A DNA stretch of 64,000 nt. Origin: Nostocoides sp. HKS02. GTDB taxonomy: Bacteria > Actinomycetota > Actinomycetes > Actinomycetales > Dermatophilaceae. The stretch's first letter is position 1. Each line of letters begins with the position of its first letter. Where the stretch lies: assembly GCF_009707485.1 (NCBI RefSeq), contig NZ_CP046121.1, positions 1,178,001 to 1,242,000 of the forward strand, given 5' to 3'. The position numbers and the translations under genes were made by a program. The notes beneath the pieces were generated by a model. That model saw only the letters and a program-made list of their open reading frames with translations, made no database searches and was not told the DNA's origin. Below are positions 18,223 through 26,534 of this stretch, in pieces.

Positions 18223-18783
18223 TCAAACCCGGAAGACCCGCAGCTGCAGAGCGAGCGTCGCGTAGTAGCCCACCAAGGTGGTCAGCTCGAACACCCCGGC
18301 CTCGCCGACCAGGTCCACCAGCTGCGCGTATGCCGCGTCGTCGAGGTCCCCGTCCCCCGCCAGGCGTGCCGCCGCCTCCGCGAGGGCCCGCTCGTCCGCC
18401 GGCAGCGCGGCATACTCACCGGAGCGGATGCCGTCGAGCTCCTGCTGCGAGAGACCGACGTGGCGACCGACCGCCTCGTGGGCCTGCCATTCGAAGGCGG
18501 ACGACCAGCGCACCGCGACGACGAGGATCGCGACCTCACGGGCGCGGTCGGTCAGGGCCGTGTCGTAGCGGATGGCCGACCCGACGGCCTGGAGCGCTCC
18601 GCCGAGCCGGGGCTGCAGGAGGAAGGCGTTGAACGGGCCCTCGAGCCCGCCGTCGGAGTCGGTGAGCGCGAACAGCTGCGGCCCCTGGGCGCGGCGCCCA
18701 CCGGCGATCGCGTCATAGACGGCGCGCTGGTCGTCGTCGAGGTCCTGGGGGTGGAGCCGGGCGATCCGGGCGACGTGGGTCAT
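18223..18783 (-). CDS. Carboxymuconolactone decarboxylase (AhpD-like) family protein
   Basis: The 186-residue protein has the CMD/AhpD-like helical fold: a central VRWSSAFEWQAHEAVGRHVGL region with the conserved E-x-x-x-H pattern but no Cys pair, so peroxidase activity is unlikely. Relatives lie near PcaC-like decarboxylases or lactonase-type proteins. The start codon is the last of three ATGs in a 14-base tandem repeat, 37 bases after the IclR gene stop on the same strand. Probably co-transcribed with that regulator and a member of the island pathway. Confidence 0.82.
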   Translation of the reverse strand: MTHVARIARLHPQDLDDDQRAVYDAIAGGRRAQGPQLFALTDSDGGLEGPFNAFLLQPRLGGALQAVGSAIRYDTALTDRAREVAILVVAVRWSSAFEWQAHEAVGRHVGLSQQELDGIRSGEYAALPADERALAEAAARLAGDGDLDDAAYAQLVDLVGEAGVFELTTLVGYYATLALQLRVFRV

Positions 18784-18811
18784 GCGACGTGGGTCATGCG
18801 ACGTGGGTCAT
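18770..18811 (-). repeat. 14-base tandem repeat (x3) carrying the CMD start codon
   Basis: On the minus strand ATGACCCACGTCGC occurs three times in a row, with a degenerate fourth copy at 18812-18825 that overlaps the IclR stop. Copies 1 and 2 each form a five-codon open frame, M-T-H-V-A, whose TGA overlaps the next ATG. Only copy 3 leads into the real gene. Confidence 0.9.
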
Positions 18812-18820
18812 GCGACGAGG

Positions 18821-19684
18821 TCACGCGACGACGCCGGAGGACACCAGCGTGCTGATCTCGCCGCAGGTCGCGAGGAGCGCCGGCTTGAGCTCGTCGACGA
18901 GCCGCTCGGTCGACCAGTCGCGCGCCTGCACCGCAAGGTTCACCCCCGCGACGACCTTGCCCTCGGACCCGAGGACGGGGGCAGCCACCGAGCGCAGGCC
19001 GTAGGCGAGCTCCTCGTCCTGCACGGCCCAGCCCTGGGACCGGATGGCGCGCAGCTCGTCGCGCAGCTGCGCGAGCGACCGCTTGGCGTTCGGACCGTGC
19101 TGTGTCTCGAACGACTCCGGGGTGATGCGGGACCGCAGGTCGTCCTCGTCGAGGTGGGCCAGCAGGAGCTTGCCGATGGACGTCGTCACGGCAGGCAGCG
19201 TCGAGCCGACCTGGATGTTGGCGGTCACGAGGTCCCGGTTGCGCAGCCGCACGAGGTAGAGCACCCGGTCGCCGGTGAGGACCGCGAGGTTGACGGTCTC
19301 GCCGGTGGCCTCACCGAGCCGCTGGAGCTTCGGCGTGGCCAGCCCGACGAGGTCCAGGCTGCGCAGGGCGGCCGTGCCCAGCGTGAGCGTGCGCACGCCC
19401 GGGCGGTAGTCGCCGTTCGGCAGGTGGTCGAGGTAGCCCTCGGCGGTCAGCGTCATGACCACGCGGTAGACGGTGGGCATGGGCAGCCCCGCCTCGGCGG
19501 CCAGGTCGGTGACCCGCCAGGTCGGTCGCTGCTCGTCGAAGAGCGTGAGCAGCCGCAACCCCTTCGCCAGCGCCTCGACCCGGTACTCCGGCTTGTCAGC
19601 GACCGCGGCCTCTGACGAGCCGGTGTGCCCGGGGGCGCCGGACTTGGCCGGGGCACCGTCCTGCGCGCTCTTCCTCGGTGACAT
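18821..19684 (-). CDS. IclR-family transcriptional regulator of the catabolic island
   Basis: The 287-residue protein has a disordered Ala/Gly/Ser-rich N-terminal tail (about 30 residues), a winged helix-turn-helix (VTDLAAEAGLPMPTVYRVVM near residue 58) and an IclR effector domain (GLATPKLQRLGEATGETVNLA, then TSIGKLLLAHLDEDDL). It is divergent from the SDR operon with the operator at 19798 between them. Repeated half-sites of one type lie before every transcription unit of the island, and this is the only regulator inside it, so it is the probable binder. Confidence 0.87.
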   Translation of the reverse strand: MSPRKSAQDGAPAKSGAPGHTGSSEAAVADKPEYRVEALAKGLRLLTLFDEQRPTWRVTDLAAEAGLPMPTVYRVVMTLTAEGYLDHLPNGDYRPGVRTLTLGTAALRSLDLVGLATPKLQRLGEATGETVNLAVLTGDRVLYLVRLRNRDLVTANIQVGSTLPAVTTSIGKLLLAHLDEDDLRSRITPESFETQHGPNAKRSLAQLRDELRAIRSQGWAVQDEELAYGLRSVAAPVLGSEGKVVAGVNLAVQARDWSTERLVDELKPALLATCGEISTLVSSGVVA

Positions 19685-19797
19685 GTGTCGACCCTTCCTG
19701 TCCGGCGCCGTGCCGGCGTCAGTGTGACGGCCAGCCTAGAGCCGGCCCTGGTGCGCGGTTCTGTGGACACCAACGCGCCCACCGACTATCTTGTTGA

Positions 19798-19810
19798 GAA
19801 AGTCGCTTTC
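19798..19810. promoter_or_regulatory. IclR-type operator between the regulator and the SDR operon
   Basis: GAAAG-TCG-CTTTC, a perfect inverted repeat with the same arms as the sites at 18183 and 23501. It lies 33 bases before the probable SDR start and 114 bases before the divergent iclR ATG, allowing control of both. Confidence 0.68.
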
Positions 19811-19842
19811 ATAATACGAGAACTCCGGGGAGAATGCACGCG

Positions 19843-20602
19843 ATGGATGACTGGCTCAGCTTGGCGGGACGATCCGCCGTCGTCGTCGGCGCCGGAGGTC
19901 TCGGAGCGGCCAGCGCCCTCAGCCTCGCGGCACAGGGGGGCCAGTGTGGTCGTCCTCGACGTCAACGAGGCCAACCTCGACGCGGTGAACCGCACCGCGA
20001 AGGACACCGGGGTGTCGCTCGAGACCCGCACCGTGGACGTCAGCACCCCCGAGGGGAGCCGCGCCGCGCTCGACGAGGCGGTCGAGGTGGTCGGCACCCC
20101 CCAGGTCTTCCTCCACGCCGTCGGCCGCAACAACCGCCGCCCGATCCTCGACCTGAGCGACGCCGACTGGCAGGGCATGATCACCCTCAACCTGTCCACC
20201 GCGTGGTGGCTGGGTCAGGAGATGGGGCGACGCATGGTGGCAGCCGGCTACGGGCGGATGGTCTTCGTGTCCTCGGTCTCGGGCCTGCTGGCGCACGCCA
20301 ACCACGCGCCCTACGCCGCCAGCAAGGGAGGCATCAACCAGCTGATGCGGGTCATGGCGCGGGAATGGGCGCCGTACAACGTCACCGTCAATGCCGTCGC
20401 CCCCGGCTACGTCGAAACCGACCTCACCCGCGCCTACCTCGACAGCGACGGCCACCGCGCCGAGCTGGAGTCCCTCGTGCCGGCCGGACGGCTGGGCCGA
20501 CCCCACGAGGTCGCCGACGCCGTCACCTTCCTCGCCTCGGACCGCGCCGCGTTCATCACCGGTCAGGTCCTCTACATCGACGGGGGCCGCGTGCTCGTCT
20601 GA
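19843..20602 (+). pseudogene. Short-chain dehydrogenase/reductase, frameshifted in a G run
   Basis: Two frames join to one SDR of about 252 residues. The first gives MDDWLSLAGRSAVVVGAGGLG (cofactor loop); the second resumes at ASVVVLDVNEANLDA and carries HAVGRNN, SSVSG and the catalytic YAASK. The break is one extra G in the G6 run at 19935-19940 (length 3n+1). The ATG at 19843 fits the GGGGAG site better than the one nine bases upstream. It is an NAD(P)-dependent oxidoreductase of the classical type, first gene of the plus-strand island operon. Homopolymer context makes sequence error likely. Confidence 0.82.
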
Positions 20603-20669
20603 CGAGCTCGTCCTGGGCGTTCTCGCCTGAGCCGCTCCCCCACCCGACCCCACCGCAGAAAGGCTGTCC

Positions 20670-21465
20670 ATGTCACTCCCCCCGCTGCCCATCCCCCGCC
20701 GTTTCGAGGGCCGATCCGTCGTCGTCACCGGCGCTGGCACGGGCTTCGGTGCCGAGATCGCGGTCCGGGCCGCCCAGGAGGGCGCCCGCGTCATCGGGAT
20801 CCACTACCGCAGCTCGAAGGAGGGGGCCGAACGCACCGCCGCGCGGGTGCGCGCCGAGGGCGCGGACGCCGTGCTGCTCCAGGCCGACATCGTCGACTGG
20901 GCGCAGGTCGCCGCGATGGCTGACGCGGCGTTCGAACAGCTCGGCTCCGTCGACGTGCTGGTCAACAACGTCGGGGACGTCGCGCGCGAGCAGATGTCCT
21001 GGCGCGACATCACGCAGGAGTCGATCGACCACGTCCTGGCCGTCGACATCAAGGGCACCATGGCCTGCATCCACGAGTTCGGCCAGCGCATGCTCGACCA
21101 GGGTCATGGTGCGATCGTCAACATCGGCTCGACCGTGATCGTCCGTGGCAGCGCCCGCGCACCGCAGTATGCCGCCGCGAAGTACGGCCTGCTCGGCGCC
21201 ACCAAGTCCTACGCCCACGCCTTCGCGCCCACGGTGCGCGTCAACATCTTCGCGCCGGGCTTCATCGAGACCGAGGCCACGCTGGGACGCGACGACTGGA
21301 AGTCCGGACGCGGCGACCAGCTGCGCAAGCTGACCCCGATGGGCCGCATCCCCGGGCCGGCCGAGCTGGCCGGGGCGGCGCTTGTTCCTCGCCACCGACG
21401 ACGCGCACCACATGACGGGCGGGTACCTGGTCGCCGACGGCGGCTACAACATGGTCGGCGCCTGA
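20670..21465 (+). pseudogene. Short-chain dehydrogenase/reductase, frameshifted near its C-terminus
   Basis: The protein runs MSLPPLPIPRRFEGRSVVV with TGAGTGFGAE cofactor loop, NNVGD, GSTVIV and catalytic YAAAK. After PAELAGAAL the frame is lost; the +1 frame gives the expected SDR ending FLATDDAHHMTGGYLVADGG and a stop just before the next ATG. A single extra base at about 21381-21384 explains it. Corrected length is about 264 residues. A second dehydrogenase in the same operon as the first suggests two successive oxidations of a hydroxyl-bearing substrate (for example a sugar acid). Confidence 0.82.
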
Positions 21466-21467
21466 CC

Positions 21468-22448
21468 ATGGCCGCGACCCACCCGCGCGACATCTCCCTG
21501 GCCCAGGCCCGCGCCGTGGTCCGAAGGGCCGTGGACAAGGCCGAGCAGCTCGGCCTGCACGGCGGGATCGCGGTCGTCGGGGCGAGCGGGGCCCTGGTCA
21601 CCGCCTCGCGGCTCGACCACGGCGGACTCGGCGGTATGGGGCGCGCCGCCTCCAAGGCGTGGATCTCCGCCACGCAGCAGATCCCGAGCGTCGAGCACCT
21701 CCACCGGATGACCTCGCTCCCCCAGCCGATCGCGGCAGGCTTCGTCGCCGTCTCCCCACAGGCAGCCTTTCCCGGCGGCGGTGGACTGCCCATCGTCGAC
21801 GACGACGGCGTCGTGGTCGGCGGCATCGCGGCATCCGGCGCCACCGTGAGCCCGTTCTTCCCCGCCGGGCTCGCGGCCGAGGACCTCAGCGTCGACGGGC
21901 AGCCGGCCAACCCCGAAGACCTGCTCATCGCCTACGCCCTCGACCTCCCCTACGTCTCGCAGCACGGCGACGACCAGGGCCGGTGGTCGGCGCGGTTCGG
22001 TGAGCTGCGGGTCGAGCCGGCGGCGAGCCGCGGGATGGCGACTGCACCGGCCGCCTCCCGCCAGCACGAGCTCAACTGGGCCATCGCGCTGTGCGACCGA
22101 CTCATGGCGGCCGCCACCGACCGTGACCTTCGCGTGTCTGTCGCCGTCGTGGACCGCGGCGGCGACCCGGTGCAGCAGGACCGCATGGACGGCGCAGCCG
22201 CCGCGGGCGTCGAGGTGGCCCTCGCGGTGGCCACCTCGTCCGCCCGGTTCGGCGCGCCGAGCGAGCGGCTCGCGACCGACTACGGACCGTCCCTGGCCGC
22301 CGTCGCGGCGCTCCACCCGGCCCCCTTCCTCGCCCTGCCGGGTGGACTCCCCCTCACCGAGGAGGGCCGCCTCGTCGGTGGGGTCGGGGTGGGCGGCGCC
22401 GACCCCGCGACATGCGCCGACCTGCTGCGCAGCGTGGTCGAGGCATGA
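21468..22448 (+). CDS. Tandem-domain GlcG/HbpS (DUF336) heme-degrading-type protein
   Basis: The 326-residue protein contains two copies of the GlcG/HbpS fold. Copy 1 (about residues 8-145) has the GGIAVVGASGALV strand and FPGGGGLPIVDDDGVVVGGIAASG loop. Copy 2 (about 180-320) has VSVAVVDRGGDPVQQDRMDGA and LALPGGLPLTEEGRLVGGVGVGG. Single-domain proteins of this kind accompany glycolate, propanediol and aromatic catabolic genes, and some bind haem or cobalamin. The ATG is two bases after the SDR stop. Function in this pathway is unknown; a duplicated form is less usual. Confidence 0.8.
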   Translation: MAATHPRDISLAQARAVVRRAVDKAEQLGLHGGIAVVGASGALVTASRLDHGGLGGMGRAASKAWISATQQIPSVEHLHRMTSLPQPIAAGFVAVSPQAAFPGGGGLPIVDDDGVVVGGIAASGATVSPFFPAGLAAEDLSVDGQPANPEDLLIAYALDLPYVSQHGDDQGRWSARFGELRVEPAASRGMATAPAASRQHELNWAIALCDRLMAAATDRDLRVSVAVVDRGGDPVQQDRMDGAAAAGVEVALAVATSSARFGAPSERLATDYGPSLAAVAALHPAPFLALPGGLPLTEEGRLVGGVGVGGADPATCADLLRSVVEA

Positions 22449-23410
22449 CCACCACCTCCTCGCCGGTTCGGGTCGCCGTGCTCGGGTGCGGTGCCATCGG
22501 CAGCCTGTATGCCGCGCACCTCGCCCGCGTCGACGGCGTCGAGGTCTGGGGCGTCGACCCGTGGACCGAGCACGTCGAAGCCATCTCGGCGCGCGGCCTG
22601 CGGGTCGTCGGTGCGGCCGAGTTCGTCGCCCGGGTCCATGCGGTCACCGACGCGCGCCACCTGCCATCCTGCGAGTTCGCGATCGTGGCGACCAAGTCGG
22701 CCCACACGCGCGCGGCCGTCGAGGCCGCGCGCGGGGCCATCGCGTCCGCCGCGGCCGTCAGCGTCCAGAACGGCATCGGCAACGAGGAGGCGATCGCCGA
22801 GGTCGTGCCGTTCGTCATCCGCGGCAGCATCGTGCCCGCAGGGGCCGTCCCGGAGCCCGGGGTGGTCCGGTTCGACGCACCCGGGGAGTCCTGGTTCGGC
22901 CCGTTCGAGCCCAGCCCCGCCCCGGCGGGCTCGATCGCCCGGCTCGCCGAGCTGCTGACCCAGGGCGGGCTGCCGACCCATGCGCTCGACGACGCCCGCG
23001 GCCCGCAGTGGACCAAGGTTGTCTTCAACGCCGCGACGAGCCCCCTGTCCGCCCTGACCGGGCTCACCGTGGGTCAGGTGTGCACCGACCCGGCCCTGCG
23101 CCACGAGGTCGACGGGCTGATCGCCGAGGCGCTTGCCGTGTGCGACGTCGCGGGGATCACGCTCACCCGCTCACCCCACGAGTCGGTCGAGGAAGCGATT
23201 CGAGAGGCCTACTGGCACAAGCCTTCCATGCTCCAGGACGTCCTCGCCGGGCGACGCAGCGAGGTCGACGTCCTCAACTGCGGCATCGCGGCGGAGGGAC
23301 AGCGCGTCGGAGTGCCGACGCCGCGACACGACCTCATGGTTGCCCTGGTCCGAGGCCTCGAGCTGGCCCGCTCGGGCAACGCCAGCTCGGCGCCCGAAGA
23401 AACCGCCTGA
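22445..23410 (+). CDS. 2-dehydropantoate 2-reductase (PanE/ApbA) family protein
   Basis: The ATG overlapping the previous stop gives 321 residues. The N-terminal NADP motif VLGCGAIGSLYAAHL and the C-terminal all-helical domain (WTKVVFNAATSPLSALTG, with the conserved Lys and Asn; then KPSMLQDVLAGRRSEVDVLNG-like segment) match ketopantoate reductase. In this catabolic operon it more likely reduces or oxidises another 2-keto/2-hydroxy acid than serves pantothenate synthesis; that is inference from position. Last gene before the ABC transporter operon. Confidence 0.83.
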   Translation: MTTTSSPVRVAVLGCGAIGSLYAAHLARVDGVEVWGVDPWTEHVEAISARGLRVVGAAEFVARVHAVTDARHLPSCEFAIVATKSAHTRAAVEAARGAIASAAAVSVQNGIGNEEAIAEVVPFVIRGSIVPAGAVPEPGVVRFDAPGESWFGPFEPSPAPAGSIARLAELLTQGGLPTHALDDARGPQWTKVVFNAATSPLSALTGLTVGQVCTDPALRHEVDGLIAEALAVCDVAGITLTRSPHESVEEAIREAYWHKPSMLQDVLAGRRSEVDVLNCGIAAEGQRVGVPTPRHDLMVALVRGLELARSGNASSAPEETA

Positions 23411-23500
23411 AGAAACCCTGAGCACCGCCCGCGTCCGCGCCGCGACTTTCGGCAAAACCGTGGACATCGGGGGTGGGTGCGCCTACAGTATTCACAAATC

Positions 23501-23525
23501 GAAAGTGACTTTCACGTAGTGAGAG
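23501..23525. promoter_or_regulatory. Compound IclR-type operator upstream of the ABC transporter
   Basis: GAAAGTGACTTTC (23501-23513), identical to the 18183 site, overlaps CTTTCAC-GTA-GTGAGAG (23509-23525), the outward half-site pair with one mismatch. It lies 26-50 bases before the GTG of the binding protein. Confidence 0.7.
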
Positions 23526-23550
23526 TCCCATCTCAAAGAGGAGACCGATC

Positions 23551-24573
23551 GTGAGCACCCTTCGTCGGCGTCGCACGACATCCCTGTCAGTCCTGGCGAT
23601 CGGCTCGGCGACGGCACTGCTCGCCGCCTGCGCCTCCGGGACCGGCTCCGCCACGACCACCTCGTCGTCCTCGAGCTCGTCGAGCTCCTCGACCTCGGCC
23701 GCCAGCGGCGGGGCGCTCCCGAAGAGCCTCGTCTTCTCTCCGCTGTCGCTCGCTCCGCCCGCCCTGCAGGGGCTGTCCAAGGGCGTCCAGGGCTACGCCG
23801 GGTCCAAGGGCTGGCAGGTGGTCGTCCAGGACCCCAACTTCAACCCCACCAAGCAGACCCAGGACCTCAGCGCCGTCATCGACTCGGGCCGGGTCGGCGC
23901 CGCGTGGGTGCTCGCGATCGCCCCCAAGGGCTTCGGCGACATGCTCAAGAAGGCCCAGTCGAAGGGCGTCCCGATCCTCGTCAACGGCAAGCCGGACGAG
24001 TACGGCCTCTCGGGCCCCCAGCCCGGGATCACGTTCGACTACATCGACTACTCGCAGGCCGGCACCGCGATCGGTGACCAGCTCGGCAAGTGCGTCAACA
24101 GCAAGCTCGGCGGCAAGGCCAACGTCCTGTTCTCCACCTCGGCCGCGGGGACGGCCGGCAAGCAGGAGATGGAGGCCGCGGCGAAGAAGGCCCTGGCCGC
24201 GGCGGCTCCGCAGGCCAAGATCGTCGACGAGCAGATCATCGTCGACCGCACCAAGGGCGTGACGACGATCGCCAGCTCGCTGCAGGGACACCCGAACCTC
24301 AACGCCATCATGTCCACCGGTGACGAGGGCACGCTGGCCGCCATCACCGCGTTTCAGTCCGCTGGCAAGACCCTCGGGTGCAACGTCGACTTCGGCGGCA
24401 ACGACGAGGTCCTCGGCCTCGTGAAGTCGGGCAAGATCTTCGCCTCCGTCGCGCTGCAGTTCCAGGCCGACATGGCCCAGTCCTTCGACACCCTGGTCAA
24501 GATGCAGGCTGACCCCAAGGCGGTCGGCCAGGTGCTGGTCGTGCCGCAGAAGATCGTCACCCAGAACGGCTGA
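23551..24573 (+). CDS. Sugar ABC transporter substrate-binding lipoprotein
   Basis: The GTG after an AAAGAGGAG site gives 340 residues. The signal peptide ends in a lipobox LLAAC (Cys near residue 26), followed by a Ser/Thr linker of about 20 residues, then a periplasmic-binding domain of the ribose/xylose type (VVQDPNFNPTKQTQDLSAVI, GVPILVNGKPDE, STGDEGTLAAITAFQSAG). It is anchored outside the membrane and delivers a sugar or glycoside to the permease. Linked to an alpha-L-rhamnosidase, so a rhamnoside or rhamnose is the probable ligand. Confidence 0.9.
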   Translation: MSTLRRRRTTSLSVLAIGSATALLAACASGTGSATTTSSSSSSSSSSTSAASGGALPKSLVFSPLSLAPPALQGLSKGVQGYAGSKGWQVVVQDPNFNPTKQTQDLSAVIDSGRVGAAWVLAIAPKGFGDMLKKAQSKGVPILVNGKPDEYGLSGPQPGITFDYIDYSQAGTAIGDQLGKCVNSKLGGKANVLFSTSAAGTAGKQEMEAAAKKALAAAAPQAKIVDEQIIVDRTKGVTTIASSLQGHPNLNAIMSTGDEGTLAAITAFQSAGKTLGCNVDFGGNDEVLGLVKSGKIFASVALQFQADMAQSFDTLVKMQADPKAVGQVLVVPQKIVTQNG

Positions 24574-24574
24574 G

Positions 24575-25699
24575 ATGACCCTCATGAACGCCACTCCCAC
24601 CACGCCGCGCGCGGCCGTCCCCTCTCCGGAGGGGGCGGCCGGGACGCCGGGGCCTGCCGCGGCGGGCACTGCAGCGGCCACTGCGGTGGCCCCCGCCGGG
24701 ACGAGTGACCCGCTCGCGATCCGCGCCCTGATCTTCGTGCGCGAGCGCGGCATCTTCGTCCTCTGGGCCCTGATCATCGTGATCTTCTCGCTCTGGGCGA
24801 GCCCCTACTTCGCCACCCTCGACAACAGCGTCCTCATCGCCAACGGCGCCGCCCTGACGGCGATCTTCGCCGCGGGCGTCGCGGTCGGCATCATCTGTGG
24901 AGCGCTCGACCTGTCGATCCCGGGGGTGGCCGCCATCGCCAGCTGCACGACCGGCTGGCTGATGACGCACGGTCAGCTCGTCGTCGTGTCCATCGCCGCT
25001 GGTATCGCGGTGGGTGCGCTGGTCGGGCTCGCGAACGGTCTGATCTCCCTGCGGGGCTTCAACCCCATCATCGTCACGATCGGCACGTTGTCGATCACCA
25101 CCGCGGCCGCGGCGCTCATCGCCGGCGGCTACACCTTCCCGGGCCTGACCAACCTGACCTTCATGGGCACCCAGCGCTACCTCGGGGTGCCCGCCCCGGT
25201 CTGGATCGTGGCGGTGCTCTTCGTGGTCCTCACCGTGTTCCTCACCCGCACGCGCGACGGCATACGGATGATGGCGGTCGGCGGCAACGCCGAAGCCGTG
25301 CGCCGCTCGGGCATCCACAGCGACCGCTACAAGGTGGCGGGATTCGTCATCAGCTCGATCTGCGCCGCCCTCGGAGGTCTGGTCACCACCGCTGTCGTCA
25401 CCGAGGCCAGCCCCTCGGCGAGCCCCGGCATCATCTTCGACGCCCTCACGGCCGTGGCCCTCGCCGGTGTCTCGCTCGCGGGCGGGCGTGGCAGCCTGCC
25501 GCGCGTCCTCGTCGGCGCGCTCGTCCTCGGCACCATCACGAACGGCCTGACCGTCAAGGGCGTCCAGCCCTACTGGGCCACCGGGGTCACCGGCTTCCTC
25601 CTGCTGGCCTCGCTCGGCCTCGAGAAGTGGGTGTCGACCGCGGTCTCCCGCCGGCTCGTGGCCACGGCCTCGGCGTCCGTCCACTCAGGCAGGAGCTGA
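24575..25699 (+). CDS. Sugar ABC transporter permease (RbsC-like)
   Basis: The 374-residue protein has an Ala/Pro-rich N-terminal tail and about 8-10 hydrophobic segments. The family signature is visible in GALDLSIPGVAAIAS, GLANGLISLRGFNPIIVTIGTL and NAEAVRRSGIHSDRYKVAGF. It forms the membrane channel of a ribose-type importer. Start codon lies one base after the binding-protein stop; the ATPase follows after three bases, so the three are one operon. Confidence 0.9.
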   Translation: MTLMNATPTTPRAAVPSPEGAAGTPGPAAAGTAAATAVAPAGTSDPLAIRALIFVRERGIFVLWALIIVIFSLWASPYFATLDNSVLIANGAALTAIFAAGVAVGIICGALDLSIPGVAAIASCTTGWLMTHGQLVVVSIAAGIAVGALVGLANGLISLRGFNPIIVTIGTLSITTAAAALIAGGYTFPGLTNLTFMGTQRYLGVPAPVWIVAVLFVVLTVFLTRTRDGIRMMAVGGNAEAVRRSGIHSDRYKVAGFVISSICAALGGLVTTAVVTEASPSASPGIIFDALTAVALAGVSLAGGRGSLPRVLVGALVLGTITNGLTVKGVQPYWATGVTGFLLLASLGLEKWVSTAVSRRLVATASASVHSGRS

Positions 25700-25702
25700 C
25701 CG

Positions 25703-26518
25703 ATGACGACCCCGACCGCACCCACCACCCGGGCGACCACCGCGACCGACGTCCCGGCTCTCGAGCTCGAGGGGGTCGACATGCACTACGGCTTCGTGCG
25801 TGCCCTGGCGTCCATCGACTTCCACGTCGGCCAGGGCGAGGTCGTCGGCCTGCTCGGCGACAACGGAGCGGGCAAGTCGACCCTCCTGAAGATCATGTCG
25901 GGTGCCCATCGGCCGACCGGCGGGACCATCCGCGTGCACGGCAGCGAGGTGGACTTCCACTCCCCCAGCGACTCGACGTCGGCGGGCATCCAGATGGTCT
26001 ACCAGGACCTCGCCCTCGTCGACGCCGCGGACATCTCGACCAACCTCAACCTCGGCCGCGAGATCCTGCACAAGGGCCCGCTCGGCTGGCTGGGCTTCGT
26101 CGACCACAAGGCGCAGCGGCGCCGCGCCGAGGCCGAGCTGGACCGCCTCGGCGTGCGCACCGCCGCGATGACCCGCCCCGTCGAGATGCTCTCCGGCGGA
26201 CAGCGCCAGGTGGTGGCCCTCGCGCGCAGCGCGACGAGGGTGACCGGCGACCGCAACGGTGTGCTCCTGCTCGACGAGCCCACAGCGGCACTGGGCTACG
26301 AGCAGACCCAGCAGGTCCACACCCTCATCCGGCGCATGTCCGACACCGGCATCGCCGTCGTCCTGGTGACGCACAACCTGCCGCTCGCCGTCGAGGTCTG
26401 CGACCGGATCGCGGTCCTCAACCGGGGGCAGAAGGTCGCCGACCTGCCGACCGCGGAGACCGACAACGACCAGCTCGTCGGCTGGATCACCGGGGCCCGG
26501 CCCTCGATGTTCCTCTGA
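25703..26518 (+). CDS. Sugar ABC transporter ATP-binding protein, single domain
   Basis: The 271-residue ATPase has Walker A GDNGAGKST near residue 53, the Q-loop MVYQDLALV, signature LSGGQRQVVALAR, Walker B VLLLDEPTAALG and a switch His in LVTHNLP. Ribose-type RbsA usually carries two such domains; this is a one-domain version as in FrcA/XylG-like short forms and presumably works as a homodimer. A good GGAG site precedes the ATG. Confidence 0.9.
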   Translation: MTTPTAPTTRATTATDVPALELEGVDMHYGFVRALASIDFHVGQGEVVGLLGDNGAGKSTLLKIMSGAHRPTGGTIRVHGSEVDFHSPSDSTSAGIQMVYQDLALVDAADISTNLNLGREILHKGPLGWLGFVDHKAQRRRAEAELDRLGVRTAAMTRPVEMLSGGQRQVVALARSATRVTGDRNGVLLLDEPTAALGYEQTQQVHTLIRRMSDTGIAVVLVTHNLPLAVEVCDRIAVLNRGQKVADLPTAETDNDQLVGWITGARPSMFL

Positions 26519-26534
26519 TCGGTATGCCGCGCCG

